This document shows positions 1 to 6,304 of a stretch of DNA of 6,304 nt, one piece after another. Position 1 is the first letter of the stretch. Every line of letters starts with the position of its first letter. A program made the position numbers and the translations under genes. The DNA comes from Polyangiaceae bacterium. GTDB taxonomy: Bacteria; Myxococcota_A; Polyangia; Polyangiales; Polyangiaceae. The notes beneath the pieces are model-generated. The model was not told the DNA's origin. It made no database searches and worked only from the letters and a program-made list of their open reading frames with translations. The DNA lies in contig JAKVCH010000188.1 in assembly GCA_022447485.1 (NCBI GenBank), positions 1 through 6,304 on the forward strand, written 5' to 3'.

Positions 1-2582
1 TGTGACTTGAGAACCTGCAGTAATTGTAAGGCTTCAATCCCTGACAATCGATCGATATCGAGAGCTTTCAGCGTGGACGCTACTTCGCTGAGACGGGAGT
101 CCTGAGGCGCATGAAAAAGGTCGAGCTGAGGCTGCTTTGCCTTACTTGCGGCAGAACGAACCGCTGCCTTTTCTTCAAAGCTAAGGAGTAGCGCACGTGC
201 CCGCGCAAGAACCGACTCTGGCAAGCCCGCTAATTGGGCAACCTGAACACCATAACTCCGAGAAGCGCCGCCAGGTTTAACGCGATGTAAAAAGACGACC
301 TGGCCGTCATGCTCCTTGGCGCTCACGGAGTGATTCTCTGCGGACTCACTGGACTCACCTAATTCTACCAACTCGTGATAGTGGGTAGCGAAAAGCGCAC
401 GACAGCGGATAGCCTGATCGAGATGCTCAGCTACCGCCCACGCTATCGCGAGCCCATCATAGGTGCTGGTGCCCCGTCCGACTTCATCGAGGATCACGAG
501 GGAGCGACTAGTCGCTGTACGTAAAATATCGGAGGTTTCCCTCATCTCCACCATGAACGTGCTCTCGCCAGCCGCAAGATTATCGCTCGCACCAACTCGG
601 GACAGCACCCGATCGACTAGGCCGATTTCTGCCTCGCGAGCAGGAACAAAACTGCCCATTTGCGCCAAGATGACGGTCAAAGCGACTTGGCGTAAAAATG
701 TGCTTTTTCCCGCCATATTAGGGCCACTGATCAGCCAAAGATGGTTCTTCTTTGCCTCGAGCTCGAGATCGTTTGGAACGAATCGTCCCCGCGCTGCCTG
801 GCTCTCGACCACTGGATGACGCGATTCAACGAGCTTTAACTCCAAACCTCGGTGCACTTTTGGTCGACAATAGTCGGCCTCGACGGCTAGCTCGGCCAGC
901 GCAGCAGCTACATCAAGCTGCGCAAGAAATGCGCACAGCAAGTGAACCCGGGCGCCCCAACTTTGAGCTTCCTCTGAAAGATCTTTGAGTAGCTCTAATT
1001 CTCTCGCTCGAAATCGGTCTTCGGCATGTAGCAAAGTCTCCGCTAGTTCATCGAGCTCATCGATTGTGTAGCGCTCACCATTTGCAATTGTTTGTTTGCG
1101 TCGAAAGTGCTCAGGCACTTTCCCTAGATTGGCTTTACCTACCTCCACAAACCAACCAAAGACTCGATTATACTTGACTCGAAGGTTAGGTATACCAGTG
1201 GTCCCGCGAAGCTCTGCCTCAAATTCAGTGATCTTTTCGCCGCCCTTCTCCTTTAACTCCCCAGAGTCATCAAGCTCCCCATCAAAGCCCTGGCGAAAAA
1301 CCGCCCCTTCCTTTAATTGGGCGGGGGGACGTTCCACCAATGCCAAAGCCAACTTCTCCCGAAGAGCCGAACAGTCTTCGGGCAATTCTCCCCAACTTTG
1401 AGACGAAAACTCAGGAGATGCTTCCAAGCGAGTTAGCACATCCTGAGCGGCGCCGAGAGAACGCCGAATCGCTCCCAAGTCACGGGGAGTCAGCTCTCGC
1501 ATCGATGCACGAACAGCGAGACGCTCAAGATCCCCGAGGCCACCGAGGGCCACCCGAATATCATGACGCACTCCCTGCTCCTCCATGAAGAACGCAACCT
1601 GGTCGAGGCGCTCGTTAATTTCGGCTTCGTTGAGCAAAGGAGCCAGCAACCGACGTCGCATCAACCGAGCTCCGGGAGGTGACTGACTGCGATCAATGAC
1701 TGAAAGTAAGCTGCTGCCCTTTTCTCCAGATAGGGAATGCACAAGTTCTAAATGAGCCTGAGCGGTACGATCGATCGCGAGCACCCCTGACGGGTTCCAT
1801 AAGGACAAGCGCCAGACGGGTGGAGCGTCTCCGCGGTAACAACGTCGAGCGAAACGCATCACCCGCGCAGCCGCCGATAAGGCGAGTGGTCCAGCGTGGG
1901 GGCTGTCTAACTTGAGAAGCTCTTGCTGGATATCCTCTTCGCTGATGAGCGAATCGGCATGAATCGCTGGCTCGGGAAAGAGAGCCTTGACCTCGGCCAC
2001 TAGCTCCTGAGTCTTTTGCTCAGCGTTCTCTGCCTCGTCTATTCCCGAGTCTTCCCAGCCGACGAGAATCTCCCGAGGCCGGGCTCTGCCCAACTCACTG
2101 AGCGCAGCGGATAGGTCATCGAGCTCAGCCGCCATCAATTCAGCCGTAGTTAAATCAAAGAGGGCAATCCCCAGCCGCCCCTCTTTCGAATGTAAGGCGC
2201 ATAACCATTGATTCTCGCCTTCGTCGAGATCAGGGGTATCCGACCAAGTGCCAGGCGTAATGACTCGAACGACTTCTCGTGGCACAATACCCTTTACCGT
2301 CGAAGGGTCTGCCATCTGCTCACAAACGGCTACTTCATGTCCTTTCTTGAGGAGCCGCGCAATATAACCATGAGCGGCGTGATGCGGGACACCCGCCATG
2401 GGCACTTCATCTGGCTTACCCTTGTTGCGACTGGTGAGAGTGAGGTCGAGCTCCCGAGAAACAAGCACTGCATCATCCCCAAACATTTCATAAAAGTCTC
2501 CCAAACGAAAGAAAATGACCGAATGAGGATGGGCACTTTTTGCAGCGGCATGTTGCTGCATCACGGGAGTAAGGCGAGGCAT
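1..2582 (-). CDS. mutS: DNA mismatch repair protein MutS (3' end just off the window)
   Basis: MutS is the cytoplasmic ATPase that binds base mismatches and small loops as a dimer and recruits MutL. The frame is open for 860 codons from the ATG at 2582 to the window edge, with no stop or frameshift seen. The N-terminus (MPRLTPVMQQH...) lines up with known MutS starts, so this ATG fits. Visible motifs: mismatch-reading F30-Y31-E32 in GDFYEMF; start of the core near SLLSVIDRSQSPPGARLMRR (about 290-310); clamp region with VFGWFVEVGKAN (about 474-484) and RKQTIANGERY; Walker A GPNMAGKS (620-627, bases 702-725); Walker B LVILDE (695-700, bases 483-500) followed by VGRGTSTYDG; ATHYHEL (732-738); clamp-binding QLDLF (819-823). 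Motif spacing closely matches E. coli MutS (about 853 residues). The last readable residues (EALQLLQVLKS) resemble the family C-terminus, so only a few residues should be missing. It is the last gene seen in a tight unit with the lipoprotein gene, 4 bases upstream. Confidence 0.98.
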   Translation of the reverse strand, partial: MPRLTPVMQQHAAAKSAHPHSVIFFRLGDFYEMFGDDAVLVSRELDLTLTSRNKGKPDEVPMAGVPHHAAHGYIARLLKKGHEVAVCEQMADPSTVKGIVPREVVRVITPGTWSDTPDLDEGENQWLCALHSKEGRLGIALFDLTTAELMAAELDDLSAALSELGRARPREILVGWEDSGIDEAENAEQKTQELVAEVKALFPEPAIHADSLISEEDIQQELLKLDSPHAGPLALSAAARVMRFARRCYRGDAPPVWRLSLWNPSGVLAIDRTAQAHLELVHSLSGEKGSSLLSVIDRSQSPPGARLMRRRLLAPLLNEAEINERLDQVAFFMEEQGVRHDIRVALGGLGDLERLAVRASMRELTPRDLGAIRRSLGAAQDVLTRLEASPEFSSQSWGELPEDCSALREKLALALVERPPAQLKEGAVFRQGFDGELDDSGELKEKGGEKITEFEAELRGTTGIPNLRVKYNRVFGWFVEVGKANLGKVPEHFRRKQTIANGERYTIDELDELAETLLHAEDRFRARELELLKDLSEEAQSWGARVHLLCAFLAQLDVAAALAELAVEADYCRPKVHRGLELKLVESRHPVVESQAARGRFVPNDLELEAKKNHLWLISGPNMAGKSTFLRQVALTVILAQMGSFVPAREAEIGLVDRVLSRVGASDNLAAGESTFMVEMRETSDILRTATSRSLVILDEVGRGTSTYDGLAIAWAVAEHLDQAIRCRALFATHYHELVELGESSESAENHSVSAKEHDGQVVFLHRVKPGGASRSYGVQVAQLAGLPESVLARARALLLSFEEKAAVRSAASKAKQPQLDLFHAPQDSRLSEVASTLKALDIDRLSGIEALQLLQVLKS
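114..128 (-). other. beta-clamp-binding motif QLDLF in MutS
   Basis: Residues 819-823 read QLDLF, preceded by KQP. This fits the QL[SD]LF consensus by which many bacterial proteins bind the replication sliding clamp. E. coli MutS carries a weaker version (QMSLL) in the equivalent C-terminal position. The match here is close to ideal, which suggests direct tethering of MutS to the replisome. Confidence 0.75.
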
Positions 2583-2605
2583 CGGTTTAGTAGAAAGCCC
2601 CCGCA
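2583..2605 (-). promoter_or_regulatory. mutS translation initiation region with weak ribosome binding site
   Basis: Only 4 bases (ACCG) separate the TAA of the lipoprotein gene from the mutS ATG. The only purine-rich run nearby is GGGGG, about 13 bases upstream of the ATG and inside the preceding gene, which is a poor and distant Shine-Dalgarno match. No promoter-like sequence can fit in the gap. mutS expression from this start therefore likely relies on read-through transcription and coupling, unless a promoter lies inside the upstream gene. Confidence 0.5.
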
Positions 2606-5600
2606 ACGCGCGATGAGAAGAGGTCTATCATCAACAAACCACGATCTTGGGAGTCAACAACACCCATGGCTTGAAAGGACGGCAATGCCGTGAGGCTGAC
2701 TGGAAGAATAACAGCAGTGTCGGTGGCGACACCCGTGAGCTGAATTCCTTGATTTTGAAAACCACCGATGACCTCTACCGAAAAGGTCATTCCGCGCCGG
2801 CTCGGCTCTAGGCCGCGATAAACGGCAAAGCGCCTCGTTAACCCATTGAAAATGCAATTTTCGGCGATCGAACCTGGGCGTACCGCAAACGTCGAATCGT
2901 AAGCACAGACAAGATCATCGTCTGTCCTTCGTCCGACACTGCAAGTAGATATATCCTCAGGATTCCCATCCGTACAGCTCGTGCTTGATAACTCAAAAGC
3001 TCGTCCCTGTTGACCGGCAACCAGCGGCGAACAGTCGCGCTGACATTCAAACTGTCCGGTCTCCAGGTTCTCAACAGCGTGCACAGAATGACGAAATCCG
3101 GTGGCTTCGCCCCGTACAATCCACTGAGCACCACCGCGGATCCGGTAGGAGAGGTTCGGAGGAAAGCAACAATCCAAAATCTCCGGATAATACTGGACCC
3201 TTTGCGCGTTGAAGCGCTCAGGGTTTCTCAGCTCCACGGTCAAATGATCCTGATAAGCGTTGAGAATACGCATGTCCCGGGCTGGCGCATCAGTACCCGT
3301 ATCGGCGTCTGCAAAAAACTGATCACAGAATTCAAAAAGCGAGCTTCTTCCTTGACCGATATCTTGCAGAGTATTGCCACAAGTCCGTGGCTCACCAGCG
3401 GGAGCGGGGGGAAGATCATTCTCTTCCCAATAAGGGTCGTCTTCGTCCGCAACATCACTGACAACCTGAATGTAGTCACCGTGTTGAGCGGCAAAGCGAT
3501 CGACCGCTTCGCCGTCGAGGGAGAAACGCTCTGTGGCTACCTCGGCCGTGAGGGGTAGATCTTGCACGCCAGCGTCGCAGAATTGTCCTAGCTGATCTCG
3601 CAGGGTAAATATGTTGGCTCCGCCCTCTGGGTATTCGATGAGTCCACTCTGATGCAAGCCATCTAAGTCACCTTCGTAAGCAACGGTGACCGTCTCTGTG
3701 GTGGGGTAGGCCCGCGGCTGATTGAAAGGCAGGACAATCGATCCTTTTTCGGCAATATTCGGATTGATTATCAGGAGGTTATCAGGATCCGTGCGCGTAA
3801 ATAGCTTGGTTCCAACGAATACTTGCGCCTCCTCAGGGTCGACAGGTCCGGTGGGCTCGAAGTCGACACCCAATAGAATAGGGTTCTTTTTACCCTCGGT
3901 TGTCAGCCGACTCATCGGTAGCTCTCGCCGGTCGTAACTCAAACGCGCATAGCCTCCCAATGAAGGAGCCCCTGTACCAATTCCTTCCGAACTTTTGATC
4001 AAAGTGCGAGAGCGAGCACGATGGGGGTCGACAGCTCGACAGCTATCTTCGTCAGAAACCGTCGGCTCTCCCGTGGCTGTCCCGTCGTCGGTGTAATAAC
4101 TCAGGTCATCACGATCACCGAAACAGCCTCGAAAGTCCTCGCTCGACTTCGGATTTAAGCGCGCTGGACGTCGACAAGCCGCATCAAAATCGTCAATATC
4201 GATGACGGCAAGGCTACCGCTACCGAGAAGAGCAAATCCGAATAGGCCGCGAAGAGTGGCAGGCAAAGCACCCGATTGAGCATCACTTGCTGTGCGATAT
4301 CGAGCAGGCACCGCATCCGATGGGATATTCGGGTCTGGATCGCAGCGAACTCCAATCGTACCCGTTTCGGTAATCGGATCGACATAAGGTTCGTCAAAAA
4401 GCGCAAAGGAGACATCCTTAACCGGAGCGGCAAACTCGATCCTATCGGCTGGCTCCAAAGGCATCTCCTGACTTCCGCTACGTACCAAGGGTGCACGACT
4501 CACAGCACCGGGGGTGATATCGTACACCATGATCGACGCCGCCTGCTCCCCTACTTCATCAAGAGCGTAGACGTACTGACGCCCGTCAGGGGTTTTCGGG
4601 CTCACCTCCACCTTCGAAGTCACCACCACTCGCTCTGGTGAATCAAGCGATGTGGCAAAAAGAGGGTCCAGCTCTCGTAGGGCACAGGGCTCTTGAGCAT
4701 CGATGATATGGATAATGGGAGCTCCACTATCCGCAACTAATAGAGCGCCATCACGATAAGAAAAGTCTGAAGGTCGCGCTTCGTAGTCGCCCTGAATATC
4801 GTAGGTTTGAATACCACCCCAGCCGGGGCACTGGTCCACAACTAAGTCTGCGGGTATCGGCTGGGTGACAAGCTCGGGAATATTCACCTCCAGAGGAAGA
4901 GTCGCCTCAATCTTGCAAGCATCAAAGCTGCCTTGAGCTCGATTCAATAGCTCCTGGGCGTCAATCACGACAATCTCACCAAGCTGAGGTAAGGCAACGA
5001 GAAGCTTCTGACGACCTTCCACTCCCTGTTCTGTCCCTAGGTCAGCCAAGCATTCATCCCGATCTGGCGCTGAGTTGGGAACTTGTTCAACGTAAGGCGA
5101 GGAGCAACTTTCACGAACTTCGCCGGCTTCGTTGGGCGGATCTGTAAGCATGACCATCGCGCCTGGGCTCGCGGGTAAAGAGCAAGCCGGCCAAGTCGTG
5201 AGATCGCGGATCGTCTCGAACTCGCCATCTTCTTTTTCTTTTGGCTCAAAGATACAGCTCGTGGGGAGGGCAAAAATCCCTTCTCGACCAATCTCTCCGA
5301 CGCCAACAAAGCTGGCGTGACCACCGGGCGTCGTAACAATGTCGACTGGCTTTTGGCCAACCCGAAGAGGCGTCACGCCCGGGTTGGAACGATCAACATC
5401 GAGTACGCCACCATCTTGGAACCCAAATTCGTTTGCTCCAGAAACTCGAATGACCGCTACTTCAGCGGAGACCGTTTGCGTCACCAAGGCATGAAGCTCA
5501 TTGCCGATCACCCCCACGGTCAGGCCACCATCCTCCGTACGAGCACCCTGAGGACACTCAGCTAAGGGACGTCCGCTGCCGTCTGCTGCAACGCATAAAA

Positions 5601-5769
5601 ATGTGGCCTCGCCGCTGCGCCGTAAGGACGAGAGGTCCGTTGGCTCGGTATTCGTCGCGCAGGCACCTGGGAAAAGCCCCAATATCCCGGCGCAGCCTGC
5701 GGCAAGCAGTGTCCACGGAGAACGAAAGCGCTTGGGGCGGGGCCAAAGAAGAAGAGAGTTCTTGATCAT
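2587..5769 (-). CDS. large cysteine-rich putative lipoprotein with beta-propeller-like blades, function unknown
   Basis: I cannot assign a function. This is a complete 1060-residue protein from ATG 5769 to TAA 2587-2589. The N-terminus looks like an export signal: a basic stretch (PRPKRFRSPW, 10-19), a hydrophobic run (20-33), and Cys at 26 and 37. PGAC at 34-37 is the likelier, though imperfect, lipobox. The mature part shows repeated strand patterns ending in hydrophobic-x-D, typical of YVTN/YncE-type propeller blades: about 83-110, 121-170 (PVDIVTTPGGHASFVGV), 254-272 (KLLVALPQLGEIVVIDA), 336-358, 398-418, 507-526 (GFALLGSGSLAVIDID), 648-671 and 1034-1060 (MGVVDSQDRGLLMIDLFSS). About two dozen cysteines lie beyond residue 37, with eight between 867 and 972, which suggests disulfides outside the cytoplasm. 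An acidic, proline-rich linker lies at 771-793. The start overlaps the upstream stop (ATGA), and mutS begins 4 bases downstream. Propeller fold and membrane anchoring are inferences; the reading frame itself is firm. Confidence 0.9.
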   Translation of the reverse strand: MIKNSLLLWPRPKRFRSPWTLLAAGCAGILGLFPGACATNTEPTDLSSLRRSGEATFLCVAADGSGRPLAECPQGARTEDGGLTVGVIGNELHALVTQTVSAEVAVIRVSGANEFGFQDGGVLDVDRSNPGVTPLRVGQKPVDIVTTPGGHASFVGVGEIGREGIFALPTSCIFEPKEKEDGEFETIRDLTTWPACSLPASPGAMVMLTDPPNEAGEVRESCSSPYVEQVPNSAPDRDECLADLGTEQGVEGRQKLLVALPQLGEIVVIDAQELLNRAQGSFDACKIEATLPLEVNIPELVTQPIPADLVVDQCPGWGGIQTYDIQGDYEARPSDFSYRDGALLVADSGAPIIHIIDAQEPCALRELDPLFATSLDSPERVVVTSKVEVSPKTPDGRQYVYALDEVGEQAASIMVYDITPGAVSRAPLVRSGSQEMPLEPADRIEFAAPVKDVSFALFDEPYVDPITETGTIGVRCDPDPNIPSDAVPARYRTASDAQSGALPATLRGLFGFALLGSGSLAVIDIDDFDAACRRPARLNPKSSEDFRGCFGDRDDLSYYTDDGTATGEPTVSDEDSCRAVDPHRARSRTLIKSSEGIGTGAPSLGGYARLSYDRRELPMSRLTTEGKKNPILLGVDFEPTGPVDPEEAQVFVGTKLFTRTDPDNLLIINPNIAEKGSIVLPFNQPRAYPTTETVTVAYEGDLDGLHQSGLIEYPEGGANIFTLRDQLGQFCDAGVQDLPLTAEVATERFSLDGEAVDRFAAQHGDYIQVVSDVADEDDPYWEENDLPPAPAGEPRTCGNTLQDIGQGRSSLFEFCDQFFADADTGTDAPARDMRILNAYQDHLTVELRNPERFNAQRVQYYPEILDCCFPPNLSYRIRGGAQWIVRGEATGFRHSVHAVENLETGQFECQRDCSPLVAGQQGRAFELSSTSCTDGNPEDISTCSVGRRTDDDLVCAYDSTFAVRPGSIAENCIFNGLTRRFAVYRGLEPSRRGMTFSVEVIGGFQNQGIQLTGVATDTAVILPVSLTALPSFQAMGVVDSQDRGLLMIDLFSSRVAGAFY
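2854..3171 (-). other. cysteine cluster in the C-terminal part of the lipoprotein
   Basis: Residues 867-972 contain eight cysteines (867, 868, 909, 913, 932, 943, 955, 972), including a CC pair and C-x3-C. The surrounding sequence is beta-rich (RIRGGAQWIVRGEATGFRHSVHAV). Disulfide bonding in the periplasm or on the cell surface is the simplest reading. The spacing does not match a heme CxxCH site or a metal-binding motif that I know. Confidence 0.55.
5659..5769 (-). other. putative lipoprotein signal peptide of the 1060-residue protein
   Basis: Residues 1-37 contain a long basic n-region (K3, R11, K13, R14, R16), a hydrophobic core TLLAAGCAGILGLF (20-33) and PGAC ending at Cys37. Cys26 (LAAGC) is a second candidate, but cleavage there would leave a hydrophobic stretch on the mature protein. 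Pro at -3 relative to Cys37 departs from the usual Leu of the lipobox, so lipidation is likely but not certain. The residue after Cys37 is Ala, not the Asp associated with inner-membrane retention in enterics, which is compatible with outer-membrane sorting. Confidence 0.6.
5766..5769 (-). promoter_or_regulatory. ATGA stop/start overlap (translational coupling)
   Basis: On the minus strand the TGA of the upstream propeller gene and the ATG of the lipoprotein gene share ATGA. The preceding bases (CCGCGAGCTACACA) hold no strong Shine-Dalgarno sequence, so initiation here probably depends on ribosomes finishing the upstream gene. Confidence 0.75.
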
Positions 5770-6304
5770 TGTGTAGCTCGCGGTGAAGTCGGTTTGCCAA
5801 TCGTCGCCAACATCGCGCCATAGGTGCGAAAATGTCGTTGATCGAGACTAACAACACCCACATACGAATCTGTGAAGTGGCCGATATAAGCCAAGGGCTC
5901 TTGAGTGTCGAAGGTAATGCTTTGAGGGCCGCGTCCCGTAAAAATTTCAGTTTCCACTCGGCCGAGGACGGGATCGTAAATATAGATCAAAGCGGAATCA
6001 AAGCAGACAACGAAAACCCTGAGCTGCTTTTCTCCGTTTTGATCGACAATCGTGCCAAGGCGTACTTGCGAGGGCCCAGCCGTGAGAGGAATATTATTGT
6101 GAAAAGTGGGCAGATCGCCGGCCGCCACCTCTGCTGCAACTCGGTCTGTTCTGCCTATCAAAAGAGAATTAGGAGAACGATTCGCGACATATACGTCCAG
6201 AGGTACACCAGCCGCTTTTTTCAAGCATTCTTCATCACCAGCACAGGCCTCTTCTGCTTGTCGACGCCGTGAATCATCAACAGCCACGCCTCGCGAATGC
6301 TGGC
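5766..6304 (-). CDS. YVTN/YncE-like beta-propeller protein, C-terminal part (5' end off the window)
   Basis: The frame is open from the right window edge to TGA at 5766-5768, giving 178 complete codons. A GTG at 6287 could be read as a start, but the frame stays open upstream of it and the protein begins in mid-domain, so I treat the gene as truncated by the window. Visible segments, counted from the first complete codon: an acidic, Arg-rich loop with a C-x5-C pair (C20, C26); a blade strand DVYVANRSPNSLLIGR (36-51) close to the YVTN pattern; LRVFVVCFDSALIYIYDP; then GPQSITFDTQEPLAYIGHFTDSYVGVVSLD (about 125-154), a typical propeller blade; and a short tail ending RATQ. Such propellers are usually periplasmic or surface exposed in Gram-negative bacteria, but the N-terminus that would show a signal peptide is missing. 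The stop overlaps the start of the large lipoprotein gene by 4 bases, so the two are probably co-translated and may work together. Substrate and role are unknown. Confidence 0.85.
   Translation of the reverse strand, partial: QHSRGVAVDDSRRRQAEEACAGDEECLKKAAGVPLDVYVANRSPNSLLIGRTDRVAAEVAAGDLPTFHNNIPLTAGPSQVRLGTIVDQNGEKQLRVFVVCFDSALIYIYDPVLGRVETEIFTGRGPQSITFDTQEPLAYIGHFTDSYVGVVSLDQRHFRTYGAMLATIGKPTSPRATQ

Noticed and set aside
47..56. Perfect 10-bp palindrome ATCGATCGAT
   Set aside because: It is too short to mean much, lies within mutS codons and is not repeated elsewhere as a site that I can see.
463..1588. Several short plus-strand open frames opposite mutS
   Set aside because: They are antisense to conserved MutS ATPase and core sequence and are rich in Arg, Ser and Pro, as expected of shadow frames.
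2208..2693. Plus-strand open frame of 161 codons spanning the mutS start and the end of the lipoprotein gene
   Set aside because: It lies antisense across two well-supported minus-strand genes and shows no domain, signal or low-complexity pattern of a real protein.
3010..3558. Plus-strand open frame of 182 codons inside the lipoprotein gene
   Set aside because: Its sequence looks like an antisense shadow, with no recognisable motif, while the opposite strand encodes a coherent long protein.
5832..6272. Plus-strand open frame of 146 codons opposite the propeller fragment
   Set aside because: The minus strand here encodes clear propeller blades running into an ATGA junction. The plus frame has no family resemblance.
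6285..6287. GTG as the start codon of the right-hand gene
   Set aside because: The frame remains open upstream to the window edge, and the protein would begin in an acidic loop with no signal peptide. The gene is better seen as truncated by the window.
1..6304. Possible defence system, phage or mobile element in the window
   Set aside because: There is no transposase, integrase, nuclease, reverse transcriptase, inverted repeat or CRISPR-like repeat. All sequence is explained by three co-directional genes.

Overview
The window is almost entirely coding, and all three genes lie on the minus strand. Transcription therefore runs from the right edge to the left edge. Base composition is moderate (mid-50s percent G+C by eye, not computed). 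No RNA gene, mobile element, CRISPR array, long repeat or intergenic region of any size is visible. The style of the two upstream proteins (large secreted or lipoprotein beta-propellers with many cysteines and acidic loops) suggests a Deltaproteobacteria-type lineage such as Myxococcota or Bradymonadota. That placement is an inference from protein style, not a proven assignment.

Right to left, the layout is as follows. (1) 5766-6304 is the C-terminal part of a YVTN/YncE-like beta-propeller protein whose 5' end lies beyond the window. (2) 2587-5769 is a complete 1060-residue, cysteine-rich, probably lipid-anchored protein, also with propeller-like blades. Its ATG overlaps the TGA of gene 1 (ATGA). 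(3) 1-2582 is mutS, the DNA mismatch-recognition ATPase, starting only 4 bases after the stop of gene 2. It is complete at the N-terminus, runs 860 codons to the window edge, and probably lacks only its last few residues.

The junctions (4-bp overlap, then a 4-bp gap, all on one strand) indicate a single transcription unit with translational coupling. MutS can be named with near certainty from its FYE mismatch-reading motif, Walker A and B motifs, the ATHYHEL segment and a C-terminal QLDLF clamp-binding motif. The two upstream genes have no function I can name. The feature most worth a second look is the tandem pair of uncharacterised extracytoplasmic propeller proteins and its tight coupling to a core DNA repair gene. 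I see no convincing evidence of a new defence or mobile system.
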